This document shows positions 49,989-59,940 of a DNA stretch of 64,000 nt, piece by piece (the first letter of the stretch is position 1; every line of letters begins with the position of its first letter). A program made the position numbers and the translations under genes. The notes under the pieces were generated by a model, which saw only the letters and a list, made by a program, of their open reading frames with translations, made no database searches and was not told the DNA's origin. Origin of the DNA: Verrucomicrobiota bacterium (GTDB taxonomy: Bacteria; Verrucomicrobiota; Verrucomicrobiia; Opitutales; Opitutaceae); NCBI GenBank assembly GCA_016222805.1, contig JACRQG010000041.1, forward strand, positions 124,001 through 188,000. Reading direction: 5' to 3'.

Positions 49989-50870
49989 CTACACCGCCAG
50001 GGCGCCGTGGCTGAGCTTGTCCTGCAGCCGGGCCTTGGCGCGGTCGTGCAGTGTCGCCATCGACTCCTGCAGCATCGTCTCGGTGAAGCCGCGCTCCGTC
50101 AGGAAGGCGGTATCGAGTTCGAAGAGGAAGCCCTCCTCCGGCACGCCGGGACCGAAGGAAATCGCCACGAATTTCGCCGCATGCAGGTGGGCCAGCAACG
50201 GCTGGTACTCGGCCGGTCCCTGCGACGGCCGCTCGCAGTACTCCGCGGCCGCGACCAGCGCGGACGGGAAATTCCACACCCGCAAGAGACGGGCGCCGAT
50301 CTCAAGGTGGGTGTAGCCCAGCAACTCCCGCTCAGCCTGCAGCCAGGTGCAGGTGCCGTCGGCGCACCGCGCATACAGGGCCGGAAGAAAGGCCGTGCAG
50401 GCGTGCCCGATGGCCAGCTTCCCCAGGTCGCAGACCAGACCCGCCGTGTAGGCGGTTTCGGGTTCCACCTGGTGCGTCATCTCCGCCAGCGCCTCCGCGG
50501 CGAGGCCGGTGCAGAAGGCGTGGCGGCAGAAATCGCCGGGACCGCCGCGGCCTTCGACGCCGGACTCCCACCGGCTGACGAGGGCCAGCGACGCCAGCCG
50601 GAAGAGCTCCTTCTGCCCGAGGCGGAAGACGGCGTCGGCCACCGAGGCGACCTTGGCCCCGGCTCCGAAGTACGCCGAGTTGGCCAGGCGAAGCGTCGAG
50701 CCCGCCAGCGAAGGATCGACCATGATCAACTGCGCGATTTCCTCCGCCGAGCTGTCGGGAGCGGAGATGACGGAGATCAGGCGCGGCAGCAGGGCCGGTG
50801 AACACGGCAGACGCAGGGCGCGATCGCACACCTGCTGGAGGGTCGGAGGCGGGTTGGTGGCGTTGCTCAA
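49989..50870 (-). CDS. HDOD domain signalling protein
   Basis: 293 residues, probable TTG start at 50870. The HDOD domain occupies most of the protein (LPCSPALLPRLISVISAPDS, then LIMVDPSLAGSTLRLANSAY, then TAYTAGLVCDLGKLAIGHAC). The domain is HD-related but has lost most HD metal ligands, as is usual. HDOD proteins connect two-component, chemotaxis or cyclic-di-GMP signalling. It ends downstream of CheA on the same strand with a 40-nt gap, so it likely belongs to the chemotaxis-type operon. Confidence 0.95.
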   Translation of the reverse strand: MSNATNPPPTLQQVCDRALRLPCSPALLPRLISVISAPDSSAEEIAQLIMVDPSLAGSTLRLANSAYFGAGAKVASVADAVFRLGQKELFRLASLALVSRWESGVEGRGGPGDFCRHAFCTGLAAEALAEMTHQVEPETAYTAGLVCDLGKLAIGHACTAFLPALYARCADGTCTWLQAERELLGYTHLEIGARLLRVWNFPSALVAAAEYCERPSQGPAEYQPLLAHLHAAKFVAISFGPGVPEEGFLFELDTAFLTERGFTETMLQESMATLHDRAKARLQDKLSHGALAV

Positions 50871-50910
50871 GGGGGCGAGGGAGGAAGGGAAACAGGACCA
50901 GGGACGGGGC

Positions 50911-53043
50911 TCACGCCGCCTGCAGCAAGGTACCCGGGTCGCGGATCAACGCGATGCTGCCGTCGCCCAGGATCGCCCCGCCGGCCACGCCAGGGAGGTT
51001 CTGCAGGAAGGCGCCGAGGTTCTTGATCACCACCTCCTGCTTGCTGACCATCTCGTCGACCAACAGCGCGGAAATCCGGCCGGAGTGTTCCACGATGACC
51101 ACGATGCCCTCCCACGGCTGGTTGGCCTGGGCGGAGATGCCGAACCGCCGGTGGAGACGGTGCAGCGGGAGCAGGCGGCCACGGATGTCGATGACCTCGC
51201 CGTCACCGTGCACGGTGGAGATGTTTTCCCGGGTCGGCCGCAGCGCCATCTGCACGGAGGTGCTCGGGAGGATGAAGCGGTCCGCCCCCACGCGCACGAC
51301 CAGCCCGTCGATGATCGCCATCGTGAGCGGCAGCTTGATCTTGAAGGTCGAACCCTGGCCGATCTCCGACGCGATCTCGATCGTGCCCCGCAACTTCTCG
51401 ATGTTGCGCTTCACGACGTCCATGCCCACGCCGCGGCCCGAGACCGCCGTGACCTTCTCCGCGGTGGAGAAGCCCGGCAGGAAGAGCAGTCCGAAGATTT
51501 CCTCGCGCGAAAGCGTGGCGTTCTCCGGCACCAGGTTCTGCCGACGAGCCTTGGCGAGGATCTTGTCGGGGTCGATGCCCCGCCCGTCGTCGCGCAGTTC
51601 AATCACGATGTTGCTGCCCTGGTGGTAGGCCGTCAGGTGCAGCGTGCCCGTCTCCGCCTTGCCCCGAGCCGCACGATCGGCGGGGGCCTCGAGCCCATGG
51701 TCGAGCGCGTTGCGCACCATGTGCACGAGGGGATCGCCGATCTCCTCGACCACCGTGCGGTCGAGTTCGGTGTCCTCGCCGCTGGTCACGAAATTGACCT
51801 TCTTGCCGAAGTCGCGCGCGAGGTCGCGCGCCAGCCGCTCCATCTTCTGGAACGTGGGCTTGATCGGGATCATCCGCAGCGACATCGCGGTATGCTGCAG
51901 TTCCTTGGTGATGCGGGAGAGTTGCGAGACGTTGCGCTGCAGCAGCGAATTGGCCTCGGTGGAGGAACGGGAGCTCTCGATCAGCTGGCTCTGCACGATC
52001 ACGAGTTCACCGACGACGTCCATCAGCGAGTCGAGCTTCTCCGTGTTCACCCGCACGGTCTGGTTGCCGCTGGCGACCTTGGGCTTTCCGGTGTCGGCGG
52101 CGGGAGCCGCCAGCTCGGCCACCGCCTTCGGAGCCGGCGCGGCCGGCGCCACCGGAGCCGCTTCGGCCACGGCGACCGCCTCGGCCGCGGGGGCGGTGAC
52201 CGCAGCCGTCGGTTCCGGCTCCGACGGCACGGCCCGAATCGGATTGGGATTGGCGGCCAGCAGCCGCACGGCCCGGATCAGGTGCCCGACCGGAATGACC
52301 CGGTCCGGCAACTTGCCCTGCTCCACCGCCACCGCCACCTGCTGCGTGAGGGCGGACAGCGCGTCGCGACTCTTGAGAATCTCCGTGATGATGGCGGCGT
52401 TGAGGCGCAACTTGTGGTTGCGCGCCAGGTCGAGCAGCGACTCCACCTCGTGGGCCAGGGTGTGCATCGGCACGAGGCCGAGGAAGCCCGCGTTGCCCTT
52501 GATGGTGTGGAACGAGCGGAAGATCGAGTTGAGCGCCTCCGGGTTTTCCGGCTCGTGATCGAGGGCCAGCAACGCCGCCTCGATCTGCTGCAGGTGGTCG
52601 ATCGCCTCGCCGAGGAACTCCGTGAGCAGCTCGCGGTTTTCGTCGAGGTGCAGGTCGAGCAGGACATCCCCAGCCCCCGCCTTCTCCTCAACGGCCGCGA
52701 CGGTGGCCGCCGCCGGCGCGGCGACCTTCGGGAGCTCCACCGGGCGGCCGGCCTTGGCCGCCTCAAAGGCTCCGGGCAGCCACTCGACCAGCGTGCGGAG
52801 GGCGCCGAGCGTCTCGGCGTCGAAGGGATGGGCGCTGTCGAGCAGTTTCTCGAGGGAGGCGTGCATCGCCGAGACCGGGTCCCGCAGCTGGGACTCGAGG
52901 CTGAACTGCTCGCGCAGTTCGCCCAGGAGACTGTAGGCGGGCACCAAGCCCTCGTCCCGGCCGGGCTGAGCCAGCACACACTCGGTGGCGAGGCGGTTCA
53001 GGGTCTCTTCGATGGCGGTAAAGTGGTCGGAGGGAATGGGCAT
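50911..53043 (-). CDS. cheA: Chemotaxis-type histidine kinase CheA
   Basis: 710 residues from ATG 53043. An N-terminal extension of about 115 residues precedes the HPt (P1) domain, which carries H179 in SFHTIKGNAGFLG. An Ala/Pro-rich linker (about 275-330) takes the place of a clear P2 domain. Then come P3 dimerisation (VNTEKLDSLMDVVGELVIVQ), the P4 ATPase (EIGDPLVHMVRNALDHGLE, RDDGRGID, GRGVGMDVVK) and a P5 CheW-like domain. It should autophosphorylate in response to receptors and pass phosphate to a CheY. No CheY, CheR, CheB or receptor gene is visible here. It is divergent from cheW. Confidence 0.96.
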   Translation of the reverse strand: MPIPSDHFTAIEETLNRLATECVLAQPGRDEGLVPAYSLLGELREQFSLESQLRDPVSAMHASLEKLLDSAHPFDAETLGALRTLVEWLPGAFEAAKAGRPVELPKVAAPAAATVAAVEEKAGAGDVLLDLHLDENRELLTEFLGEAIDHLQQIEAALLALDHEPENPEALNSIFRSFHTIKGNAGFLGLVPMHTLAHEVESLLDLARNHKLRLNAAIITEILKSRDALSALTQQVAVAVEQGKLPDRVIPVGHLIRAVRLLAANPNPIRAVPSEPEPTAAVTAPAAEAVAVAEAAPVAPAAPAPKAVAELAAPAADTGKPKVASGNQTVRVNTEKLDSLMDVVGELVIVQSQLIESSRSSTEANSLLQRNVSQLSRITKELQHTAMSLRMIPIKPTFQKMERLARDLARDFGKKVNFVTSGEDTELDRTVVEEIGDPLVHMVRNALDHGLEAPADRAARGKAETGTLHLTAYHQGSNIVIELRDDGRGIDPDKILAKARRQNLVPENATLSREEIFGLLFLPGFSTAEKVTAVSGRGVGMDVVKRNIEKLRGTIEIASEIGQGSTFKIKLPLTMAIIDGLVVRVGADRFILPSTSVQMALRPTRENISTVHGDGEVIDIRGRLLPLHRLHRRFGISAQANQPWEGIVVIVEHSGRISALLVDEMVSKQEVVIKNLGAFLQNLPGVAGGAILGDGSIALIRDPGTLLQAA

Positions 53044-53174
53044 GCGAAGACGGCGGTTGCGCAAGCCCTGCAATCGACCCAACGGGGGCAAAGTTAACCT
53101 CATTTTTCACCTAAACTCCGCGCCCACCGGTGCCGAAATACCCTCAACCGGACCAAATCCCGAAACTCACCACC

Positions 53175-53678
53175 ATGCCTGCACCTGCTCCCACCACCAC
53201 CTCCGCCACCACTTCCCTCGCCGGCAAGTACCTCACCGTCGTGCTCGACAACGAGGCGTACGGGATCGCCGTGCTCAAGGTTCGCGAGATCATCCGCATG
53301 CAGAAGATCACGCCGGTGCCGCAGATGCCCGAGTTCGTGAAGGGCGTGATCAACCTCCGCGGACGCGTGATCCCAATCGTCGACCTGCGTTCGAAGTTCG
53401 GACTGAAGGCCGAGTTCGCCGAGCGCACGTGCATCGTGGTGGTGCAGGTCAAGCTGCCGAACGAGCAAAACGTGCAGATGGGCCTGATTGTGGACTCCGT
53501 GGAGGAGGTCGTGACTCTCAACGCCAACGAGATCGAACCCACGCCGGATTTCGGCACCCGGGTCGACACCACCTACCTGCTGGGCATGGCCAAGGTGAAG
53601 GGCCAGGTGAAGACGCTGCTCGACATCGACCGCGTCGTCGCGCCCGAGACCGTGCAGGCGATGCACGCCGTGGCCTGA
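53175..53678 (+). CDS. cheW: Chemotaxis coupling protein CheW
   Basis: 167 residues from ATG 53175; an in-frame GTG at 53130 would add 15. After a Ser/Thr/Pro/Ala-rich start comes the CheW fold: YLTVVLDNEAYGIAVLKVRE, VPQMPEFVKGVINLRGRVIP, IVDSVEEVVTLN and the C-terminal VKGQVKTLLDIDRVV. It links receptors with CheA in signalling arrays. Transcribed away from cheA across a 131-nt gap that can hold promoters for both. Confidence 0.96.
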   Translation: MPAPAPTTTSATTSLAGKYLTVVLDNEAYGIAVLKVREIIRMQKITPVPQMPEFVKGVINLRGRVIPIVDLRSKFGLKAEFAERTCIVVVQVKLPNEQNVQMGLIVDSVEEVVTLNANEIEPTPDFGTRVDTTYLLGMAKVKGQVKTLLDIDRVVAPETVQAMHAVA

Positions 53679-53742
53679 ACGGGCCAGGGACCGCCGCCGC
53701 AGGCGGATCGCCAACCACGTGGACGACCCCGTTACCCGCTAC

Positions 53743-53951
53743 GCGCGGGGCGGGGTCGTCCCGTCTACAAGGGAGGCAATGCCATTGTAGCCGGGGGCGT
53801 CGACCCCGGCCAAAGCGTCTCGGCCAATCCCACGCACGCCTGCAGCGCACCGAGCTCCGGATTGCCTGGATGCGGACGCGCCCCGTGCGGGGCGGGGTCG
53901 CCCCGCCTACAGGGGAGGCAACGCAACTGTGGCCGGGGGCGTCGACCCCGG
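53743..53951. repeat. Two 67-bp direct repeats with palindromic cores
   Basis: Copies at 53743-53809 and 53885-53951 share cggggcggggtcg, the ctaca-ggggaggcaa-like middle and a common end, ccgggggcgtcgaccccgg. Each contains two palindromes: the cggggtcg-type core and gggtcgaccc. Sequence ggacgacccc at 53721-53730 pairs with the first copy's ggggtcgtcc. These copies take up most of the 381-nt gap between cheW and the hybrid kinase gene (53679-54059). I see no gene, RNA or promoter in the rest of that gap. Confidence 0.85.
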
Positions 53952-54059
53952 GCGGCACGGCCGATCTCCTGATCCAGACCGGCCTCAGCGAGGCCGGCTA
54001 CATCGGGCAGGGTCTCGTCCGTTGGCTGCGGGCTCGCACCGCGTGGGAATGCAACCGGG

Positions 54060-57000
54060 CTAGACTCCGAAGGCTCGCTCCGCTTCGCGGAGCAGCGACT
54101 CCGCGGTGAACGGCTTGTGCAGGAATCCGGCGACGCCTTCGGTCTTCAGCTTCTCCGCGTATTCGGGGGCGGCGTTCGCCCCGCTGCTCAGGACCACCCG
54201 AACCTCGGGGCGGAGGCGCCGCAGTTCACGGAACACCTCGAGCCCGTTCATCCGCGGCATCGAAAGGTCGAGGAGCACGCCCTGGATATCCGCCGCGCGT
54301 GCGGTGAACATCTCGATCGCCCCGGGGCCATCGCCGGCCTCCAGGGTCTCCCAGCCGTTGCGTTCGAGCATGGCCCGGCACACGCGGCGCACGACCACCT
54401 CGTCATCGACGACGAGAACCGTCCCTTTCTTCCGGGCGGGAGTCGCGGGAGCGGCTGCCAGGGTGACGGGGGTGGCTGGCGCCGCGGGCTCGACCACCGG
54501 GCCGGCGGGGAACAAAACGCGGATGCGGGTGCCCAGGCCGACCCGGCTGTAGACGAGAATGGCGCCCTTGTGGCCGCGCACGATGCCCAGGATGGCCGAC
54601 ATCCCCAGCCCGCGTCCCGTGAACTTCGTGGTGAAGAACGGCTCGAACAGGCGCTCCTGCGTCGCGGCGTCCATCCCGCAACCGGTGTCGGTCACCTCGA
54701 GGACAACATAGCGGCCGGGTTCCGGAATTTCGTCGCACCGGCTCTGCGCGAGCGTCTTGGCGTCGAAGTCCGCGACCGTCGTGCGCAAGTGGACCTGGCC
54801 GGCCCGATCCCCGATCGCCTCCGAAGCATTGGTGATCAGGTTCATCACCACCTGCTGCACCTGGCTCGAGTCCGCGATGATCCGCGGCAGCTGCGGGTCC
54901 GTCTCGATCCGAAGGGTGACCAGCTTGGGGATGGTCGCCCGGAACAGGTGGGCGTTCTCCGCGACGAGCGCCGCCAGGTCGATCTCCCGCACCTCGAAGG
55001 CCCCGCGCCCGGAATAGGCCAGCATCTGGCGCGTGAGCTCCGTGGCCCGTCGGGCCGCCCGGACGCTCTGATCGATGCTCCCCCGCGCCGGGCTGTCTTC
55101 CGGCAGGTCCATCAGCGCGAGATCCAGGTTGCCGAGGATTCCCATCAGGAGGTTGTTGAAATCGTGGGCGATGCCGCCGGCCAGTACGCCGAGACTCTCG
55201 AGCTTCTGGGCGTGCAGCAGCCTCCGCTCCAGTTCCAGTCGCGACTGCTCGCTGCGTTTGCGCTCCGTGAGATCGCGGACAAAGGCGCAGTGGAACTCCT
55301 GCCCCTCGAAGCGCATGAAGTTGATCGCCACCTCGACCGGGAAGGTCCGCCCGTCCTTGGCCCGGTGCAGGGTTTCGATCGAGTAGGCGCCGCGCTCGCG
55401 CGACTTCGCCCAGTGGTCCGCCCACTTTTCCCGCGGGAAGTTCGGATCGATGTCCGACACGGTCAGCTGGCAGAGTTCCTCGCGGGTGTAGCCGAGGGAT
55501 CGGCAGGCGGCTTCGTTGGCGTAGGTGTGCCTCCCCGCCTGGTCGATCCAGAACACCGGATCGCGCGCCAGGTCCACGGAGGTCTGCATGCGCCGCAGGA
55601 GATCCTCGGCACGCCGCCGCTCGGTGACGTCGCGCGTCACCGCCAGCACGCCGGTCGCGCGGCCCTCGGCATCGGTCAACGCGGCCGCCGCGATCTCTCC
55701 CACGAAGGTTGAGCCATCCGCACGCCGGAGGCGGTATTCGTGCAGTTCCACTTCGCCGCTGGTCTGCAGGCGCATGAAATTCTCCAACGCCCGGCCGTGA
55801 TCCACGGGATCGATAAACTCGAGCATGGATCGGCCGACCGCGGCTTCGAGGCTGTCCACCCCGTAGATTTCGAGCGCCTTGGGCGAGGCGTATTGGAGGC
55901 GGCCGTCCGGCTGCACCACCGACACCCCATCCGGAAACGTCTGCACGGCGGCCCGATACAGGCCCTCCGCCTCCCGCCGCGCGAGTTCCGCGCGCTCGTG
56001 TTGCCGGTGTTCCCGCAACGCGACGATGCCGAAGGCGAGGTTGTCCGCGAGCTTCTGCAGCAGGCAGGTCTCCTCGACATCAAAGGACTGCGGTTCCCCG
56101 GAATGCACCGAGATCGCCCCCATCGCCCGGCCTTCATGCACCAGAGGAGTGGCGCACACCGCCCGGGTCCCCCGCTGCGCCGCCGCCGCCCGCCACGCGG
56201 TGAAGCCCGCCTCCTGGGCGATGTCATGCACCACATGCACCCGACCGGTGCGCACCGCGAGACCCACGGGGCCGCGGCCGAAATCCGAGTCGCCCCACGA
56301 CACCCGCAGATTCGCCAGGTAGTCGGAATCCACCTTGGCCCACGCGACCGGCCGCACCGTGCGGTCCGCATCGTCCTCCGCCATCCCCACCCAGGCCATG
56401 CGATAGCCGCCGGTCTCGACGATCAGGCGGCAGACCGTCTGGAGCAGCCGCGTCTCGTCATGTTCGCGGATGAGCGCCTCGTTGCACTCCCCCAGCATGC
56501 GCAGCTGCCGGTTCGCGATCCGCACGCGTTCCTCCGTCCGCTTGCGATCGGTGATATCCTGGATCGTGCCGATCATGCGGCAGGGCTGGCCGGTCGCGTC
56601 GAACTCCAGCACCCCGCTCCCATCGACCCAGCGCAACTCGCCGTCGCTTCGCCGCACGATGCGGTACTCCCGGTCGAACCGGTTGCGTCCGGCCACGACG
56701 TGCTCCAGCAGATAGCTCCGCATCGCCTCCCGCTCCTCGGGTGGGACCAGTTCCAGCCAGCCCGACACGGTCTTGGGGTGGTCGGGCGGGATCCCGAAAA
56801 TCTCCTCCAGTTCCCGGGTGCAGATCCACGTGCCCGCCTGGATGTCCATCTTGTAGGAGCCGATGTGACCGACCGCCTGGGAGCGATGCAGGAAGTACTC
56901 GCTCTCGCGCAGGGCCGTCTCGGCGCGCTTCCGTTCCGTGACGTCGATGACGAACCCATGGGTCGCCACCGGCCGCCCATCGCGATCGCGCACGACCGTG

Positions 57001-57839
57001 GCCATGAGTTGCACCGGGAAGGAGGAACCGTCCGCACGCAGCGCATCGAGCTCGCCCACGAAGGCTCCCGAGGTCGCCAGCGCCGTCATCACCGGGCCGG
57101 AATTCCGCGCATCCTTCCAGAATTCGGTAATGTGGCGGCCGACCACCTCGCCGGCCGTCGCAAATCTCCACATGCGCAGAATGGCCGGATTCACGTAGAT
57201 GACCCGCCCGTCGACGTCGGCCGTCGCAATTCCCCAAAGCGTCGATTCCACCGCCCAGTCCTTGACCCGCAGCGTCTCCTGCTCCCGCGAGCGGATGTCC
57301 TGCTGGCCGATGGCGACCGCCAGCAGCGACGCCACCCGCAGTTCATCGTCGTTCGGTTCCCGATCCCGCCGGTGGCCGATGAGCAGCACTCCGCGCGGTG
57401 CGCCGCCATGGATCACGGCACAGCCGACACACGTCTCCCATCCGAACCCCTGGACCAGCGGATCCTCCCGGTGGAGCGCGTCCGCACGGAGCTGCCGGAA
57501 AACCCGGGGCGCCACCGATCCTTCCTCAAGCACCGCGCGGCCAATCCCGGTCCGTCCCCACTCCCCGATCGGCGCCCCTTCCGGCAACCCCCACTGCGCC
57601 GCCACGCGCAGGCTTCGCCCTGGGGTCGCGAAGCTCAGGTAGACCACGCCCTCCGCCTCCAGCAACTCGCCGCTCACCGCGGCCAGGTTGCCGATGTTGC
57701 GGGTCGCGTCGTCAGTCAGGTTGAGCAGTTCCTCGGTAACGCGGCCGAGAAAGCGCTCGATTCGGCGCTGGCGCCAGGGACGACCGCCCGGCTGGCCGCC
57801 GCTGCCTGGGACTCCTGCGTTCGGCTCGGGTGCGTTCAT
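54060..57839 (-). CDS. Large PAS/GAF hybrid histidine kinase with receiver domain
   Basis: 1259 residues, no membrane helix, so cytoplasmic. Estimated order: GAF (about 30-190), PAS (200-310), PAS (315-435), GAF (460-620), PAS (625-745), PAS (750-865), HisKA with [17 protein letters not shown] (His about 891), HATPase with NLITNASEAIGD and DTGCGMDAATQERLFEPFFT, then a receiver domain (1137-1255, LLDLSMPRMNGLEV). The HDFNN kinase type often acts in phosphorelays. It starts 10 nt after the stop of the preceding hybrid kinase gene, so it is the last gene of the TonB receptor/YfiR run. Signals are unknown; the GAF and PAS pockets could bind small molecules. Confidence 0.94.
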   Translation of the reverse strand: MNAPEPNAGVPGSGGQPGGRPWRQRRIERFLGRVTEELLNLTDDATRNIGNLAAVSGELLEAEGVVYLSFATPGRSLRVAAQWGLPEGAPIGEWGRTGIGRAVLEEGSVAPRVFRQLRADALHREDPLVQGFGWETCVGCAVIHGGAPRGVLLIGHRRDREPNDDELRVASLLAVAIGQQDIRSREQETLRVKDWAVESTLWGIATADVDGRVIYVNPAILRMWRFATAGEVVGRHITEFWKDARNSGPVMTALATSGAFVGELDALRADGSSFPVQLMATVVRDRDGRPVATHGFVIDVTERKRAETALRESEYFLHRSQAVGHIGSYKMDIQAGTWICTRELEEIFGIPPDHPKTVSGWLELVPPEEREAMRSYLLEHVVAGRNRFDREYRIVRRSDGELRWVDGSGVLEFDATGQPCRMIGTIQDITDRKRTEERVRIANRQLRMLGECNEALIREHDETRLLQTVCRLIVETGGYRMAWVGMAEDDADRTVRPVAWAKVDSDYLANLRVSWGDSDFGRGPVGLAVRTGRVHVVHDIAQEAGFTAWRAAAAQRGTRAVCATPLVHEGRAMGAISVHSGEPQSFDVEETCLLQKLADNLAFGIVALREHRQHERAELARREAEGLYRAAVQTFPDGVSVVQPDGRLQYASPKALEIYGVDSLEAAVGRSMLEFIDPVDHGRALENFMRLQTSGEVELHEYRLRRADGSTFVGEIAAAALTDAEGRATGVLAVTRDVTERRRAEDLLRRMQTSVDLARDPVFWIDQAGRHTYANEAACRSLGYTREELCQLTVSDIDPNFPREKWADHWAKSRERGAYSIETLHRAKDGRTFPVEVAINFMRFEGQEFHCAFVRDLTERKRSEQSRLELERRLLHAQKLESLGVLAGGIAHDFNNLLMGILGNLDLALMDLPEDSPARGSIDQSVRAARRATELTRQMLAYSGRGAFEVREIDLAALVAENAHLFRATIPKLVTLRIETDPQLPRIIADSSQVQQVVMNLITNASEAIGDRAGQVHLRTTVADFDAKTLAQSRCDEIPEPGRYVVLEVTDTGCGMDAATQERLFEPFFTTKFTGRGLGMSAILGIVRGHKGAILVYSRVGLGTRIRVLFPAGPVVEPAAPATPVTLAAAPATPARKKGTVLVVDDEVVVRRVCRAMLERNGWETLEAGDGPGAIEMFTARAADIQGVLLDLSMPRMNGLEVFRELRRLRPEVRVVLSSGANAAPEYAEKLKTEGVAGFLHKPFTAESLLREAERAFGV

Positions 57840-57849
57840 CGCCGGTGCC

Positions 57850-59940
57850 TCACGAGGCGGCGGCCGCCGCGTCGAGGGTGTTGCGGATCGCGGCCAGGAG
57901 AGAATCCGGACGATAGGGCTTGAGGAGCACGGACGCGCCGGGGATCGGAGGCGTGGTCCCCTGCTGCAGCAGTTCCGCGCTGTAGCCCGTCGAGAGTATC
58001 ACCTTCAGGTCCGGCTGGCGCGACTGCAGTTCGCGGGCAAGATCGATGCCACTCATGCCCTTCGGCATCACCATGTCGGTCAGGAGCAGGTCGAAGGCCC
58101 CCCCTCCCTTTTCCCACGCGGCGAGCGCGTCCGGCCCGTCCTGCGCGAGCACCGCCTGATAGCCGTAGCGGGGGAAGAGGACGGCGAGCATGTTGCGCAC
58201 GACGTCGTCGTCCTCGGCGATGAGAATCCGCTCGGTGCCGCGGTGGCGATCCGAGGCCGGCTGACCCGCCCCGGCCGTCCCCGTGGCCTCCAGGACGGTT
58301 CCCACCGGTGCGGCCGGCAGGAAGATCTCGAACAGGGCCCCCGCGCCCGGCGAACTCGTCAGCTCCACCCAGCCCTTGTGCTGGCTGACGATGGTCCGGA
58401 CGGTGGAGAGGCCGAGCCCGGTGCCCTTGCCCGAACCCTTGGTCGTGAAGAGCGGCTCGAACACCTGTTGTTGGATCTCCAGGGGAATCCCGCAGCCATT
58501 GTCGGCCACCGCGAGGACGAGGAACTGACCGGGACGGGCCTCGGGATGGCGCGCGGTCTGCGACGCCAGGACCACCGTCTGCCGCAGGGCCAGCCGGATC
58601 TCGCCGCCGTTCGGCATCGCATCGCGGGCGTTGACCACGAGGTTGAGGACCACGTGCTCCAGGTTGTTCTCGTCGCCCAGGATCATCGGCAGGCCGGAAT
58701 CCCATTCGGAGACGAGCTCGATGTCCTCCCCGATCAAGCGACGGAGCATCGGCAGGATGCGATCGAGCACCTCCGCCAGCTGGAGCGGCGCGAGTTCGCT
58801 GAACTGCTTCCGGCTGAAAATCAGCAGCTGCCGCGTGAGCGCCGCCGCACGGCGGCCGGCGGCCTGCACTTCCTGCAGGTCATCATGCAGCCGGGTGCCC
58901 GGCTGGCACTCGTGCAGCGCCTCCTCGGTGTAGATGTTGATCGCGGTGAGCAGGTTGTTGAAATCGTGCGCGATGCCCGCCGCGAGGTGCCCGACCGATT
59001 CCATCTTCTGGGACTGCACGAGCTGCTGTTCGAGTTCCAGCCGGTCGGTGATGTCGTCGATCAACCAGAGGGAACAGGCATCGTTGTCGATCGCGATCGG
59101 CTCGGTCGAGACGAGGACGTCGCGCAGCCGGCCGTCCCGGGTCCGCAGCTTGGCGGGATGTTTGCGCAGGCGATCGCCCCGCGACACGCCATCGAGCCAG
59201 GCCTTGCCCTCCGGCCAGAGCTCGAGTTCGCCCGGCATGTGGCCGATCACGTCTCCCATCGACTGCCCGGTGAGCTCGAGGAAGGCCGGATTCACCGAGA
59301 GGAAGCAGTGGTTGTAGTTGTACTGGATGGTCGAGGCGATCGGGCTGGCGGCAAAGGCCGAGGTGAACCGCGCCTCTGCCGTGCGGAGTTCGTCCGTGCG
59401 GCGCTCGACCTCCGAGGCCAGGTCCCACATTCGCGCGGCCAGCTTGCGGGCGAGCTGCCACTTGCGGGTGAGGGCATGCGCGAGCTGGAGCACCTCGATG
59501 TTGTCGAACGGCTTCTTCAGGATGATGAGGTTGTCGGAGGACCCGAGCTGGCGGATGGTCTCCGACCAGGAGTAGTCGGTGTACGCGGTGCAAATCACGA
59601 CCTGGAGCGCCGGGTCGACCTGCCAGAGGCGGCGGATGGTCTCGATCCCGTCCCACCCTGGGGGCATCCGCATGTCGACGAAGGCGAGCGAATAGGGTTC
59701 CCCGGCCTGGTGGGCGCGCTCGAGCAGGGCGAGGCCTTCCTGGCCCTGCAACGCCGAGTCGAGGACGAACGAGTCGGCCACCGGCGCGGAGCGGGTGTCG
59801 GCGAAGAGCGCCGCCTCGGCCGCGTCCAGCGACGCGTCATTGCCCCGGGAGATCAGGATCTTCCGGAAGTCGTCGTGAATCGACGGGGTGTCGTCGATGA
59901 CGAGGATACGGACGGGCGCGGAGGGTTGGGACGGGTTCAT
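57850..59940 (-). CDS. Hybrid kinase REC-PAS-HisKA-HATPase-REC
   Basis: 696 residues, soluble. The first receiver domain (about 10-140) starts [18 protein letters not shown] and has its Asp in [18 protein letters not shown] domain (about 190-305) follows, then HisKA with [17 protein letters not shown] (His about 322) and HATPase with [26 protein letters not shown] and [14 protein letters not shown] second receiver lies at about 575-690 ([16 protein letters not shown]). It can both receive phosphate from an upstream kinase and signal onward. Its ATG overlaps the stop of the broken membrane kinase gene by 4 nt. Confidence 0.95.
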   Translation of the reverse strand: MNPSQPSAPVRILVIDDTPSIHDDFRKILISRGNDASLDAAEAALFADTRSAPVADSFVLDSALQGQEGLALLERAHQAGEPYSLAFVDMRMPPGWDGIETIRRLWQVDPALQVVICTAYTDYSWSETIRQLGSSDNLIILKKPFDNIEVLQLAHALTRKWQLARKLAARMWDLASEVERRTDELRTAEARFTSAFAASPIASTIQYNYNHCFLSVNPAFLELTGQSMGDVIGHMPGELELWPEGKAWLDGVSRGDRLRKHPAKLRTRDGRLRDVLVSTEPIAIDNDACSLWLIDDITDRLELEQQLVQSQKMESVGHLAAGIAHDFNNLLTAINIYTEEALHECQPGTRLHDDLQEVQAAGRRAAALTRQLLIFSRKQFSELAPLQLAEVLDRILPMLRRLIGEDIELVSEWDSGLPMILGDENNLEHVVLNLVVNARDAMPNGGEIRLALRQTVVLASQTARHPEARPGQFLVLAVADNGCGIPLEIQQQVFEPLFTTKGSGKGTGLGLSTVRTIVSQHKGWVELTSSPGAGALFEIFLPAAPVGTVLEATGTAGAGQPASDRHRGTERILIAEDDDVVRNMLAVLFPRYGYQAVLAQDGPDALAAWEKGGGAFDLLLTDMVMPKGMSGIDLARELQSRQPDLKVILSTGYSAELLQQGTTPPIPGASVLLKPYRPDSLLAAIRNTLDAAAAAS

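Noticed and set aside
53743-53951. CRISPR array
   Set aside because: Only two copies, each 67 bp and internally palindromic, with no further spacers and no cas gene in the window.
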